Origin: Marinobacterium lacunae
GTDB taxonomy: Bacteria > Pseudomonadota > Gammaproteobacteria > Pseudomonadales > Balneatricaceae
Assembly: GCF_000705555.1 (NCBI RefSeq)
Contig: NZ_JMQN01000063.1
Span: 58,360 to 122,359, forward strand
DNA: 64,000 bases
Direction of reading: 5' to 3'
The stretch's first letter is position 1, and every line of letters begins with the position of its first letter. A program made the translations under genes and the position numbers. A model generated the notes under the pieces. That model worked only from the letters and a program-made list of their open reading frames with translations. It was not told where the DNA came from and made no database searches. Below, one piece after another: positions 47,191 to 56,977 of the stretch.

Positions 47191-47580
47191 ATGACCGATT
47201 ACTCAGCCTACTCCACCCCCTACGAAGTGCTTGGTGAACAGAAGATCCGCGAGCTGACCAGCGCCTTCTACGACATCATGGACAGCCTGCCGGAAGCCGC
47301 TGGCATTCGCGCCATGCACAAGGCCGACCTGAATCCAATGCGGGAGCGCCTTGCTGAATACCTGATCGGCTGGTTGGGCGGCCCTCAGATCTATGCCGAA
47401 AAATATGGCAGCGTCTGTATGACCGGCCCCCACAAAGGCTACGCCATCGGCGAATCGGAGCGTGACCAGTGGCTGCTGTGCATGCACAAGGCACTGGAAA
47501 CGGTCGAGGTGGAACCTCAATTACGCGAGATGCTCAAGGAGCCGCTATTCGCCATTGCGGACATGGTGCGCAACCGTTGA
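47191..47580 (+). CDS. Group 2 truncated haemoglobin
   Basis: 129 aa. A truncated 2/2 globin of group II: the B-helix FYDIMDSLPEAAGIRAMH, then RERLAEYLIGWLGGPQIYAEKYG and the proximal-haem region GPHKGYAIGESERDQWL with the group II Trp. These bind O2 or NO and are linked to peroxide or NO detoxification. It is not close to nsrR or nnrS and no NsrR-like site is obvious upstream. Confidence 0.88.
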   Translation: MTDYSAYSTPYEVLGEQKIRELTSAFYDIMDSLPEAAGIRAMHKADLNPMRERLAEYLIGWLGGPQIYAEKYGSVCMTGPHKGYAIGESERDQWLLCMHKALETVEVEPQLREMLKEPLFAIADMVRNR

Positions 47581-47645
47581 GTGTCCTGAGCTGTTTTCTG
47601 GTCTAATCTCCTAGCCTGTTCAAACTGAAGATCAAGGTTAGGTAT

Positions 47646-49007
47646 ATGGCAGACTCCCCCGTTAACGACTGGATCGCCGCTGCTAACGACGATCCAGTAC
47701 TGAGAAGCCTGCGACAGTGTCGCGAGCAGCTGTGGATAAACCCTAAGCGCAGCGCGTTCGAACGCGTGAAACAGCAGTTACCGCTGAGCTTCTCCGATAT
47801 TGAGGACGCCTCAGCACGGCTGGAGCGCTTCGCCGGCTACTTCTCGGTCGCCTTTCCGGAAACCGCCGCACGCGATGGCATCATCGAATCGGAGCTTGTC
47901 CGTGTGGATAAGGCCGCGAAACTGATCGCCGAGTTTCTGCACAGCGATGTGCCGGACAACCTGCTGATCAAGTGCGACAGCCACCTGCCGATCTCCGGCT
48001 CGATCAAGGCTCGCGGCGGCATCTACGAGGTGCTGCTGTACGCCGAGCAATTGGCACTTGAGCACGGCCTGCTCCAGCTCGGTGACGACTACAGTTGTTT
48101 TGCCTCCGAACCCTTCCGCCAGCTGTTTGCCCAACACAGCATCGCGGTGGGCTCCACCGGTAACCTGGGGCTCAGCATCGGCATCATCAGCGCCAAGCTA
48201 GGCTTCAAGGTGACGGTGCATATGTCCGCCGATGCGCGGGAGTGGAAAAAAGCGCTGCTGCGCTCGAAGGGTGTCAATGTGGTCGAGCACCCATCCGACT
48301 ACAGCGTCGCAGTGGCACAGGGGCGGCAGGAGGCGCTGAATACGCCGGGTTGCCACTTTATCGATGACGAGGACTCCACCTCGCTGTTCCTCGGCTACAG
48401 CGTCGCCGCGCTTCGCCTGAAGCGACAGCTGGCGGAACAGAACATTCCGGTGGACGCCGAGCACCCGTTGATCGTTTACCTGCCCTGCGGGGTTGGTGGC
48501 GGCCCCGGCGGTATCGCCTTTGGCCTCAAGCATGTGTTCGGCGATGCCGTACACTGCTTCTTTGCAGAGCCCACGCATTCCCCCTGCATGTTGCTGGGGA
48601 TGCACTCAAGGTTGCACAACGACATCAGCGTGCAGGATATCGGGCTGGACAACCGCACCTGCGCCGACGGACTTGCCGTGGGGAGAGCCTCCGCCTTCGT
48701 CGGTCAGGTGATGGAGCCGCTGCTGGACGGTATCTACACCCTCAGTGACGAGCGGATGTACGCGCTGGTCACCCTGCTCACCGACAGCGAAAAACTTGCG
48801 GTAGAACCCTCCGCCACGGCGGGTCTGCCCGGCTTCGCCTGGTTGATGAACTCAAACCAGGAGACGCTCGAAGTACTGGGCCTGGCATCGTCGCTGCACA
48901 ACGCCACCCATATCGCCTGGGCCACCGGCGGCAACATGGTGCCGGTGGATGAGATGGCCAAGTACTACGCGCTGGGTGTAGAGGCGCTTAAGCAGTTCAA
49001 GTTCTAG
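47646..49007 (+). CDS. dsdA: D-serine dehydratase
   Basis: 453 aa (E. coli DsdA 442). PLP enzyme that turns D-serine into pyruvate and ammonia. The PLP lysine is in [18 protein letters not shown], followed by [21 protein letters not shown] glycine loop ([11 protein letters not shown]) and [20 protein letters not shown]. It complements the L-serine route (sdaA) elsewhere in the window. No dsdC or dsdX is adjacent. Its last codons are part of a 12-bp direct repeat across the stop. Confidence 0.94.
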   Translation: MADSPVNDWIAAANDDPVLRSLRQCREQLWINPKRSAFERVKQQLPLSFSDIEDASARLERFAGYFSVAFPETAARDGIIESELVRVDKAAKLIAEFLHSDVPDNLLIKCDSHLPISGSIKARGGIYEVLLYAEQLALEHGLLQLGDDYSCFASEPFRQLFAQHSIAVGSTGNLGLSIGIISAKLGFKVTVHMSADAREWKKALLRSKGVNVVEHPSDYSVAVAQGRQEALNTPGCHFIDDEDSTSLFLGYSVAALRLKRQLAEQNIPVDAEHPLIVYLPCGVGGGPGGIAFGLKHVFGDAVHCFFAEPTHSPCMLLGMHSRLHNDISVQDIGLDNRTCADGLAVGRASAFVGQVMEPLLDGIYTLSDERMYALVTLLTDSEKLAVEPSATAGLPGFAWLMNSNQETLEVLGLASSLHNATHIAWATGGNMVPVDEMAKYYALGVEALKQFKF

Positions 49008-49022
49008 CAGTTCAAGTACGCC

Positions 49023-49589
49023 TCACCCCTCACAGCCGCCCTCGCACAGCAGATCGGCGATGGCGGCTTTGCCACTGTCGAGCAGGTAGACCTGCGCCCA
49101 GGCCTCCTTCTCGCGTACCGCCGACTGCGCCGCCAGCGCCTTCTGCTTCGGCATGAAAAACGCCTCGATGCCGTACTCGATACGGTAAACCTCGCCACCG
49201 GCCCAGCGCACCCGACCGCGGATAAACGGCCCCTGCTGTGGCGGCTCATGCAGCAGCGCGCTGGCCACGTGGTAGCGCCCCTCAGGTTTCAGCGCCACAT
49301 AGACCGGCTGATGGCGGCGGAATGGTTCAGTTGCCAGATCGCGCTCGACGGTGGAGATGGCGTAGTTCAGCCGCACATAGTTGCCCCGAAACAGGCTGCG
49401 CGGGTCGATCGGTTCGGTTTTCAGCAATATAGGCTGGCCATACTTTAGCGGCCAGATGGAACTGACATACTCGGTGCCCAGCACCGCCAGTTGCAACAGC
49501 AGCGTCAGCACTAAACCGGCAGAGATCATCCATTTACCGCTCAACGCGGGCTTGCTGGTGGTATCAAACCTATAGGTCGCCTCAAGCAT
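49023..49589 (-). CDS. GDYXXLXY-domain membrane protein
   Basis: 188 aa. One transmembrane helix (WMISAGLVLTLLLQLAVLGT) and a periplasmic domain containing RSLFRGNYVRLNYAIS, the G(D/N)YxxLxY motif that names the family. It starts 8 bp inside the DUF2157 gene end (shared 49582-49589), so the two are translationally coupled and probably form a complex. Function of the pair is unknown. The longer upstream frame is rejected because it covers the DUF2157 coding end. Confidence 0.85.
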   Translation of the reverse strand: MLEATYRFDTTSKPALSGKWMISAGLVLTLLLQLAVLGTEYVSSIWPLKYGQPILLKTEPIDPRSLFRGNYVRLNYAISTVERDLATEPFRRHQPVYVALKPEGRYHVASALLHEPPQQGPFIRGRVRWAGGEVYRIEYGIEAFFMPKQKALAAQSAVREKEAWAQVYLLDSGKAAIADLLCEGGCEG

Positions 49590-50892
49590 GGTCACTGCCC
49601 TCCTGCAGATGTTTGCGCCAGAAGCGTGCTGCGCCAAACAGTACGCCGGCCGCTGCCATGAACAGCAGCGCCCCGCCGATGTACTCGCCAATCAGATCGA
49701 AGTAGCGCAACAGCGCCGTCAGCAGCAAGACGCCAACGCCGGTGTAGAAAAAGTGGGTCACGGCATCCTCGACGCCACGTCGAATCAGCCAGATACCGGT
49801 TACCACTAACAGCAGGTTGGTCGCTACGGCCAGCGCCAGCGGATCCAGCCACCGTTGCTGCACACACAGGGCTGCCAGCGTGAAGAAGGCGCCATTTAGC
49901 AGCAAAGGTGCCGAGGCGTTGCGTCCTGAGGGTCGCGCCAGCGCACAGCCGCCCAGAGTCCCCAGCGCCAGCAGCAGTGGGTTAAACACACCGAGCAGGT
50001 AGTCACCGCGCAACAGGTCGCGCCAGAAATCGTCGTAGCTGAGGATTAGTAGGGTGAGGATGGCACCGCGCAACAGATACAGATGCAGCAGCTGGCCATA
50101 GTCCCTGATCAGCGGCTCACGACTGCGCATCAACCACCAGGCGCTACCCGCCATCACCAGACCCAGCGCCACCGTGAGTGGCACCTGATCGGCAAAACCG
50201 TCGTAGTGATACCAATCGCCAGCCGCCCAGGCCAACAGCAGGTTGAGCCAGGTCACAAGCCCTGCCAGCGCCGCCAAGAAGATCAGCGCCGAACGCCTGT
50301 AAGTCCATACCAGCCACAGACAAGCCAGAGAGAACAATGGATAACTGGCGGGAAAAAATCCGGTCTGGGCCTCGGTAATCATCCACAGCGTGGCCAGCGC
50401 CAATACCTGCAGCGCGATCAACCGCGAGCGGGTTACAAATAGTAGCGGCAGCACACCCAGCGCCCACCAATAGATGCCATCGGGGTAGTGCTCGCCCAGA
50501 TGGTAGATCTGCGCGATCAGCATGATCGACGCGCCATAACTGATGCCGCCGAAGAACAGCCAGAGCACACCGGGCCGGTAGCGCTCGCGCAGCAGCTGCC
50601 ACCCGCCGGTCAGGTTGATCACGACAGTGCCACCGATCAGCCCCAGCATCCGCACCATACGCGGGATCTCGTCCCAGTTGTGGGACAGAATCAGAATCAG
50701 CGCCAACCCTGCAAACAGCGCGGCCAGCGCGGTCAGCACGTAATAGCCGAACGAACTGCCCCGTCCGTCCGCCAGCCGCGCACCGTAGCGCGCCAGAATC
50801 GCTTCGCCCTGCACAGGCTCGATCAGGCCATCGCCGACCCAGTCGTTCACCTCGCGGGCCAGATCCCTCTTGAATAATCGTAGAATTCGCAT
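49582..50892 (-). CDS. DUF2157 multi-pass membrane protein
   Basis: 436 aa. A cytoplasmic N-terminal segment (VNDWVGDGLIEPVQGEAILA, the DUF2157 start) followed by about twelve transmembrane helices. Such proteins commonly occur with GDYXXLXY proteins as here. No enzymatic motif visible. The ATG lies about 8 nt after GGACACGG. Expression probably depends on a promoter in the 78-bp gap before the aas-type gene. Confidence 0.85.
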   Translation of the reverse strand: MRILRLFKRDLAREVNDWVGDGLIEPVQGEAILARYGARLADGRGSSFGYYVLTALAALFAGLALILILSHNWDEIPRMVRMLGLIGGTVVINLTGGWQLLRERYRPGVLWLFFGGISYGASIMLIAQIYHLGEHYPDGIYWWALGVLPLLFVTRSRLIALQVLALATLWMITEAQTGFFPASYPLFSLACLWLVWTYRRSALIFLAALAGLVTWLNLLLAWAAGDWYHYDGFADQVPLTVALGLVMAGSAWWLMRSREPLIRDYGQLLHLYLLRGAILTLLILSYDDFWRDLLRGDYLLGVFNPLLLALGTLGGCALARPSGRNASAPLLLNGAFFTLAALCVQQRWLDPLALAVATNLLLVVTGIWLIRRGVEDAVTHFFYTGVGVLLLTALLRYFDLIGEYIGGALLFMAAAGVLFGAARFWRKHLQEGSDHA

Positions 50893-50931
50893 GGCGTTAC
50901 CGTGTCCATTTACGTAAAGGGTGAGTGAGCA

Positions 50932-50957
50932 GGGGGGAACCCACAGGATTCCGCCCC
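50932..50957 (-). terminator. Possible terminator hairpin after the aas fusion
   Basis: On the minus strand GGGG-c-GGAA, 9-nt loop, TTCC-CCCC, 14 bp past the stop. No T-run. Confidence 0.4.
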
Positions 50958-50970
50958 CACTACGCAGTGC

Positions 50971-53900
50971 TTATGCGGCGAGTCTTTTCAGCCCGGCGAA
51001 GTCGATTTTGCCGCTGCCAAGCTTGGGCAGCGCTTCCACTTCGATAATCTCGGAGGGGATCATCAGCGGATTGATACCTCGGTCGATCAGACGCTGGCGC
51101 AATGTTTCAGGATCGGCACCGGGGGTGATGAGCAGCACCACCCGCTCGCCCTTCTTGTCATCCTTCACATTCGTAGCGGCGAACTCGATCTCTTCGTTAT
51201 CCACCACCTCACGAACGGCAGCTTCCACTGCACCGAGACTGATCATCTCGCCACCGATCTTGGCGAAACGGGAGTAGCGATCAACGATGGTCAGGAAACC
51301 ATCTTCATCGACATGGCCCTTGTCACCGGTCTTATACCAACGGCGTCCATCCAGCTCGATAATCGCATCGGAGGTTTTCTCTTCGTTCTTCAGATAGCCC
51401 AGCATCACCTGCCCGCCTGAGATCAGAATAAGGCCGTCCTCGCCCGCCGCAAGCGTTTCGTAACTGTTTGGGTCGACAATGCGGAAGCAGCTCCCCGGCA
51501 GCGGCAAGCCGACAGTGCCCTGCTTCTGTCCCTGCTGAACCTTCCATGTAGTCGGATCGATAGCGTCGGGAATATTCACGCTGGCCACCGGCGCGGTTTC
51601 AGTGGCGCCGTACCCCTCGTAGATCGTCTTCTTGAACTTCAGCTCGAACCCTTCACGCACATCGGCGGTCAGCTTCTCGGCGCCGGCCACCACTACGCGC
51701 AGGGAATCCAGCATCATCGGCTGCACCTTGCGGTTGCGGGTATACAGGCGCAGGAAGGTCGCGGTGCCACACAGTATGGTGCCGTGATACTGATAGATCG
51801 CCTTGGCCACATTCAGCGCATCGGTAGGGTCCGGGTGGCACACCGCCGGAATCCCCTCCACCATCGGTAGCAGGCTGTTGACGGTGAGACCAAAGGAGTG
51901 GAATAGCGGCAGCGTTGCCATCATCACGTCGTCATCGCGGGTGTTGAGTACATCACTGATCTGCTTGATATTGCCCATCAGGTTACGGTGGGTCAGTACC
52001 ACACCCTTGGGTGTGCCCTCACTACCGCTGGAGAACAGGATCTGCGCGGGGCTGTCCAGATCCACCGGTTTACCGTTAAGGCGGTAGAGCCAGGAGGCAG
52101 GCAGCACAATCGCCGCCAGTAGATGGCGCAGCAATCGGGGCCGGCTCATGCGCTCTTTAAGCTCCTCCAGATACACCACCCGTGTACCGGCAAGCATCCT
52201 GTCCAGATCGATCCCCTTACCGGTCAGCTTTCGGGCAAACCGGGACGAGGTATATACCGTCTTGATCTCACCGGCGGCGATCGCCGCCTGTACCGCCTCA
52301 ACCCCCGCCGTGAAGTTCAGGTTTACCGCCGTCTGGCCATTGAGCATCACCGCCAGATTCGCCATTACGCCCCCTGCGCTGGCTGGCAATACCAACGCCA
52401 CCTGCTGTTCGCGCTTGCGTGGGCTGATTTTTCGCATCGCCTGAGCGATGGCGGTGGTTCCGGCAATCACCCGGGCATTGCTGTACTCACCCCCACTGGA
52501 GTCGATCAGGCTGATCGCACGCAGATCGGATTTAGCTTGCTTCAACCAGGCCAGCGGCAGGGTTTCGAGCTGGGCGGTATAGCCCTCCCAAGCGGTGATC
52601 GACAGCTCGGACACCTTCTGTTTCAGCTGATCGGCCTTGGTGTCCAGCGGCAACGGTTCACCGAAAGCAACAATCACATTGCGCTTGGAGCCCCCCGACG
52701 TATTCTCGCGCAGCTTCTCGCTATGGGAGCGGGACAAACGGCTGCCCCAGAGCCCGCGCAGATAGAAGGGTACTATTGCGCCCTTTTCCACGCCTTCGAC
52801 AGTACGTTCATAGCCCGACTTGAACTCACCCAACTGGCCGGTGCGGCTGATGCCGCCCTCCGGAAACAGGCACACCACCTCACCTTTTTTCAGTGATTCG
52901 TTGACGCTGGCCAGCGCTTCACGACTACTGCCGGAGCTGATCGGGATCGCACCAAACGCCTTCAGGAACGGCTTCAGATACCAGGTATCGTAGTAGTTGC
53001 GCGCCATGACAAAGCGAATCTCACGCGGGCAGGCGATCTGCACCATCGCCCAATCGACCCAACTGATGTGATTACCCAGCAGCAGCACCCCGCCCTCTTT
53101 AGGAAGATGTTCGAAGCCGATCACGTTGACCCGGTAAACACGCTTCATCAGCGCACCGATCACGATCCGCACCAGCGATTGCGGCAGTTGGTAAATAGTG
53201 TAGAGGGCCCCGCCGATGGCAGTGAACGCCAGCAGATAGAGCAGCCCTTCGCTATCGAACCCGGCCAGCGAGAACAGCACCGCCAGCGCGAGAAACCCGA
53301 TCATGCAGATGTTCTGCACCCAGTTGTTGCCCGCCAACACCGTACCCAGACGGGACGGGCGCGCGCTGTACTGAATCAGCGCATTCAGGGGCACAATGAA
53401 GAAACCACCGCACACACCCAGCAGCAAAAACAGCAACCCAATGGCTGTGACGCTGGCAAGCGAGGGCAATACCAACAGCGCGGCAGAAATACCGATTGCC
53501 CCCACTGGAATCAGGCCCAGCTCCAGATAGTGGCGCGAAAGGCGCCCGGCAATCACCGAGCCCAGCACAATACCCACACCGGTGGCCGCCAACAGGCCCT
53601 GAATCACCACCGTGTTGGTTTCACCCAGTGTTGCCTTTGCATAGGCCGGAAACGCCGCCAGCACCACCTGCGAGATCGCCCAGAACAGCGACAGCCCCAC
53701 AATCGACAGCCAGATCGCGCGGCTGGAGTGGATCGCCCGCATGTTTCTGCGCAAATAGCGACCACTTACATACGCGCCCAACACCAGCGACTTTCGCTCA
53801 TCGCCAGCGCGTTTTGCCGGCAGGCATCCCGCCACCAGCCACTCAACCAGCGACAAGCCCACCAGTGCAAAACCCAGCGGCGCGATACCGGCAATAATCG

Positions 53901-54423
53901 CATTAGCGGAATCAAACGTGGGCAGATAGAAGTGCTCGAACAGCGCCGAAAAGATAAAGGTACCGGCCAGAATCGACACGATGGTCACCGCCTGTACCCA
54001 GGCATTACCCTCAGCCAGATGCTCATCCCCGACCAACTCGCGGATATAGCCGTACTTTGCCGGTGAGTAGAACGCACTTTGAATCGACAGCAGCAACGTC
54101 AGGCCAAAGGCGACCTCAAACCAGCCATTGAAATAACTCCAGGTGATCAGCACCGTACCGGCCACGGCCGCGAGCGCACCGTAACGCAGCACCTTTTGCT
54201 TGGGGAAACGGTCAGAAAGAAAACCTGCCGGGGTAAACAGCAGGATAAACGGCAACAGGATCAGGCCGTTGATAATCGCCGTAAGCATCACCTGCGTCTC
54301 GCCATCCCAGGTTTTGAAGATGGTGTTCTGAATCACGATTTTGTGCCCGAGATCGACAAAGGCGTTGAGAAACACCACGACGATATAGGGCAAAAAGCCT
54401 TTCATTGCGCTGAGCTTATTCAT
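50971..54423 (-). CDS. aas: LplT-PlsC-Aas fusion: lysophospholipid flippase / acyltransferase / acyl-ACP synthetase
   Basis: 1150 aa. Three modules: an MFS-type lysophospholipid transporter (about 1-420, LLSIQSAFYSPAKYGYIREL); a PlsC acyltransferase (about 430-620) with HX4D in GNHISWVDW and FPEGGISRTG; and an AMP-binding acyl-ACP synthetase (about 640-1145) with ILFSSGSEGTPKGVVLTHRN and YKTGDKGHVDEDGF. In E. coli LplT and Aas are separate neighbouring genes; here all are one chain. It flips lysophospholipid inward and re-acylates it, repairing membrane lipids. Divergent from an XRE regulator. Confidence 0.94.
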   Translation of the reverse strand: MNKLSAMKGFLPYIVVVFLNAFVDLGHKIVIQNTIFKTWDGETQVMLTAIINGLILLPFILLFTPAGFLSDRFPKQKVLRYGALAAVAGTVLITWSYFNGWFEVAFGLTLLLSIQSAFYSPAKYGYIRELVGDEHLAEGNAWVQAVTIVSILAGTFIFSALFEHFYLPTFDSANAIIAGIAPLGFALVGLSLVEWLVAGCLPAKRAGDERKSLVLGAYVSGRYLRRNMRAIHSSRAIWLSIVGLSLFWAISQVVLAAFPAYAKATLGETNTVVIQGLLAATGVGIVLGSVIAGRLSRHYLELGLIPVGAIGISAALLVLPSLASVTAIGLLFLLLGVCGGFFIVPLNALIQYSARPSRLGTVLAGNNWVQNICMIGFLALAVLFSLAGFDSEGLLYLLAFTAIGGALYTIYQLPQSLVRIVIGALMKRVYRVNVIGFEHLPKEGGVLLLGNHISWVDWAMVQIACPREIRFVMARNYYDTWYLKPFLKAFGAIPISSGSSREALASVNESLKKGEVVCLFPEGGISRTGQLGEFKSGYERTVEGVEKGAIVPFYLRGLWGSRLSRSHSEKLRENTSGGSKRNVIVAFGEPLPLDTKADQLKQKVSELSITAWEGYTAQLETLPLAWLKQAKSDLRAISLIDSSGGEYSNARVIAGTTAIAQAMRKISPRKREQQVALVLPASAGGVMANLAVMLNGQTAVNLNFTAGVEAVQAAIAAGEIKTVYTSSRFARKLTGKGIDLDRMLAGTRVVYLEELKERMSRPRLLRHLLAAIVLPASWLYRLNGKPVDLDSPAQILFSSGSEGTPKGVVLTHRNLMGNIKQISDVLNTRDDDVMMATLPLFHSFGLTVNSLLPMVEGIPAVCHPDPTDALNVAKAIYQYHGTILCGTATFLRLYTRNRKVQPMMLDSLRVVVAGAEKLTADVREGFELKFKKTIYEGYGATETAPVASVNIPDAIDPTTWKVQQGQKQGTVGLPLPGSCFRIVDPNSYETLAAGEDGLILISGGQVMLGYLKNEEKTSDAIIELDGRRWYKTGDKGHVDEDGFLTIVDRYSRFAKIGGEMISLGAVEAAVREVVDNEEIEFAATNVKDDKKGERVVLLITPGADPETLRQRLIDRGINPLMIPSEIIEVEALPKLGSGKIDFAGLKRLAA

Positions 54424-54520
54424 GACCGTTTCCGCTGGTTTCGGTTAAAGACCGCCCAAATCTCGCGCCGCGGCGTTTTATGCGCAACCTTTAATAGCAA
54501 TGTCGAATCATCATCACCAA

Positions 54521-54543
54521 AAGGTATCGCATTATGATACCTT
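54521..54543. promoter_or_regulatory. Inverted repeat, candidate XRE operator
   Basis: AAGGTATC-N7-GATACCTT, perfect 8-bp dyad in the 151-bp gap between the aas fusion and the XRE gene, 32 bp before the latter's start. Confidence 0.5.
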
Positions 54544-54574
54544 CTGACACAAATCCCGACGTCGGACAGCCCCC

Positions 54575-55309
54575 ATGGCCAAACAGACCAAAGCCCTGAT
54601 CGCCACACTCAAACGCGCCCTTAAAGCCCACGGCACAACCTACGCTGAGGTTGCCAAAGCGCTGGGTCTGTCGGAAGCGAGCGTCAAACGCCTCTTTTCG
54701 ACCTATCAGTTATCCTTAGACCGCCTGGACGAGATCTGCCAACTGATCGGCATGGAGATATCCGATCTGGTCAAACAGATGGACGAGCATGACGGCCGAA
54801 TTGAACGCCTGAGTGTCGAGCAGGAGCGCGAAATCGCCAACGACCTCACCCTGCTGCTGATCACCGTGTGTGTCCTTAACCGTTGGACACTCGACGACAT
54901 CCTGCGCGTACATAAGCTGGATAAGCACAGCTGCATCCAGAAACTGGCCCATCTGGACCGATTGAAAATCATCGACCTGCTTCCCAAAAACCGGATAAAG
55001 CTGAAGATTGCCGCCAACTTCAACTGGATCGAAAACGGCCCGATCCAACAGTTTTTCCAGCAACGCATCGCCGCCGAATACTTCAGCACCCGCTTTCAGG
55101 GCGAGGACGAATCTCTGCTGGTGTTAAACGGCATGTTGTCGAAATCGTCCAATCAGGCGTTTCAGCGCCGCATGCAGCGACTGGCGCGGGAGTTTGAAGA
55201 GTTCAACCGAGAGGATGTGGCGCTCGATTTCGACAAGCGCCACGGGGCCACCGTCATCATTGCGATTCGCGGGTGGCGCTATGGATTATTCAAAGATGGC
55301 GTCGTTTAA
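54575..55309 (+). CDS. XRE-family transcriptional regulator
   Basis: 244 aa. N-terminal helix-turn-helix (about 8-65: TTYAEVAKALGLSEASVKRL) and a long C-terminal region without a recognisable ligand domain (RLAREFEEFNREDVALDFDK). A family seen in pseudomonads next to membrane or lipid genes. The divergent aas-type gene and the intergenic dyad suggest it controls that gene and itself. Ends 4 bp into the convergent methyltransferase gene. Confidence 0.82.
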   Translation: MAKQTKALIATLKRALKAHGTTYAEVAKALGLSEASVKRLFSTYQLSLDRLDEICQLIGMEISDLVKQMDEHDGRIERLSVEQEREIANDLTLLLITVCVLNRWTLDDILRVHKLDKHSCIQKLAHLDRLKIIDLLPKNRIKLKIAANFNWIENGPIQQFFQQRIAAEYFSTRFQGEDESLLVLNGMLSKSSNQAFQRRMQRLAREFEEFNREDVALDFDKRHGATVIIAIRGWRYGLFKDGVV

Positions 55310-55818
55310 CCCCTGACAACCAGACGATTATTCACATCACGACTGGATTTAACGTGCTCGATATCGTCGATCTCCAGATCGGCCTTGGCCAGCCGGTCAT
55401 ACAGTAAAACGTTTACACTGGCCGCCAGATTCATGCAGCCGATCGTCGGCACGTACACCACGTGATCGGCCTTATCCACAACCGCCTGCGCAATCGAGCC
55501 ATCTTCAGGGCCGAAGATATAGATCGCCCGTTCGGGGTGGGTAAAGCCCGGCAAAGGCTCGGCGCCCTCCGCCAGCTCGACACACACCACCTGCATATCG
55601 CCGGGCAGATCGATCAACAGATCATCCACCTGCGTCAGCGGCACAGAGCTGTTGATATTTTTGGTATCGGTACTGTATTTCGCTGCCCGCGGAAAACGCT
55701 CGCCGGTATAGCGCACTTCGCTGGCCTGATAGCAGCCGGCGGCACGCAACACAGCCCCCACATTGGTGGGGCTTTTGGGATTCGATAACCCTATAAACAC
55801 CAAACTCTGATTCGACAC
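55306..55818 (-). CDS. TrmH/SpoU-family RNA methyltransferase
   Basis: 170 aa SPOUT methyltransferase. Motif 1: IGLSNPKSPTNVGAVLRAAG; motif 2: AIYIFGPEDGSIAQ; motif 3: YVPTIGCMNLAASVNVLLYD with the Asn used in catalysis. It ribose-methylates a tRNA or rRNA; the exact nucleotide cannot be told. Start is GTG at 55818 with GGAG about 9 nt upstream; no N-terminal substrate-binding domain, so it is the short TrmH type. Confidence 0.87.
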   Translation of the reverse strand: MSNQSLVFIGLSNPKSPTNVGAVLRAAGCYQASEVRYTGERFPRAAKYSTDTKNINSSVPLTQVDDLLIDLPGDMQVVCVELAEGAEPLPGFTHPERAIYIFGPEDGSIAQAVVDKADHVVYVPTIGCMNLAASVNVLLYDRLAKADLEIDDIEHVKSSRDVNNRLVVRG

Positions 55819-55978
55819 CGGCAGCCACTCCGCTCATACAGTTGCAGGGCTACATCATACCCTCTGCCACCTGTGAGCTCTATCGCGCTTGAGGTGACAC
55901 GGCACATGCGGTGCGCCGCAACGCGGTTTATTGATAGAATACCGTGGTTAATTTTTGACCCGATCAGCGAGAAACAAC

Positions 55979-56257
55979 GTGGCTACAGCGGCAGCACTAC
56001 ACATACTGGTAAAGACCGAAAAAGAAGCACTGGACATACTCGACCAGCTAAAGAAGGGCAAAAAATTCGAGGCCCTGGCCAAACGCTACTCCATCTGCCC
56101 CTCAGGCAAGCGCGGCGGCGACCTCGGCGAGTTTCATCGCGGCGACATGGTTAAACCGTTTGACGACGTTGTGTTCAAACGCCCTTTGCTGAAAGTACAC
56201 GGCCCAATCAAAACCCGCTTCGGTTACCACCTGATCAAGACATTGTACCGGAGTTGA
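55979..56257 (+). CDS. ppiC: Peptidyl-prolyl isomerase C (parvulin)
   Basis: 92 aa (E. coli PpiC 93). [40 protein letters not shown] and [14 protein letters not shown] match PpiC closely. Cytoplasmic proline isomerase. Start is a GTG at 55979 with GAGAA upstream, judged by alignment with PpiC; a TTG eight codons earlier is open. Second copy of the single-domain parvulin at 20819. Confidence 0.94.
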   Translation: MATAAALHILVKTEKEALDILDQLKKGKKFEALAKRYSICPSGKRGGDLGEFHRGDMVKPFDDVVFKRPLLKVHGPIKTRFGYHLIKTLYRS

Positions 56258-56311
56258 TGGGGACGATACTGCAAAGCAGCGATCGAATTTAGATTTTTAT
56301 GGAATTAGTCT

Positions 56312-56977
56312 TCACGCTAACCACTGATATAAACCCATACAACCTAAAATCGGAACAACCGTTAAAAGCACCAGAACACCGAGACAACCGCGCCCCTGAC
56401 TTTGCATCGATTGCTTATCTTGATTCGGGTTATCCTTCAGCCACTGAAAGTGGCATGCACTGCAGTAAAGTTTAACAAAGCCATTGTTCCAGGCTTTTAT
56501 TGTGCGCGAGTCATGCTCTGAAATTTTTCTACACCGCGAGCAATGGAATGTTTTATCCTTCGGCTTTTTCTGACGGTTTATAACTAAAAAAGCGATCACT
56601 GCAGGCACACTAAAAAACCATGATTTTTCGACAGATCCCGTGCGATAAAACTCGAAACCCGTAGCAAGAATGGAGACTGAAATCACTAAATATGAAACAA
56701 AGTCAACAGCATCTTTCTTGGGCGGCTCAACTCGTATTGAACGTGATCTAGCTGATGAGCTGCTGTCTTTCCTCACCCCATCGATTACAACCGACTTCGC
56801 CTTTTTCCTCTTCTGTGAGTCAAGCATTGATTCGTAAAATACACTGTCTCCAACTTGAGGTCTGCGAGCATCCGTTTTTACGCTAGAGACGTGGAAAAAC
56901 ACTTTTTCAGAACCGTCATCAGGTTGAATGAACCCAAACCCCTTTTCATCCATCCACTGTACTATTTTGCCTTTCAT
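56312..56977 (-). CDS. Cold-shock domain protein with membrane helices and a zinc ribbon
   Basis: 221 aa. Cold-shock domain at residues 1-65 (GKIVQWMDEKGFGFIQPDDG, VFFHVSSV), a Ser/basic linker, two transmembrane helices (about 93-110 and 119-135), a zinc ribbon C146-x2-C149...C172-x2-C175, and a C-terminal helix (LGVLVLLTVVPILGCMGLYQW). The cold-shock domain with membrane helices recalls DUF1294-type proteins; the inserted ribbon is less usual. RNA binding at the membrane is inferred. Base use is more AT-rich than the genes to the left. Confidence 0.72.
   Translation of the reverse strand: MKGKIVQWMDEKGFGFIQPDDGSEKVFFHVSSVKTDARRPQVGDSVFYESMLDSQKRKKAKSVVIDGVRKDSSSSARSRSIRVEPPKKDAVDFVSYLVISVSILATGFEFYRTGSVEKSWFFSVPAVIAFLVINRQKKPKDKTFHCSRCRKISEHDSRTIKAWNNGFVKLYCSACHFQWLKDNPNQDKQSMQSQGRGCLGVLVLLTVVPILGCMGLYQWLA

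Noticed and set aside
53068..54066. 332-codon plus-strand frame opposite the aas fusion
   Set aside because: Antisense to the transporter and acyltransferase modules; Gln/Arg/His-rich low-complexity translation typical of a shadow frame.
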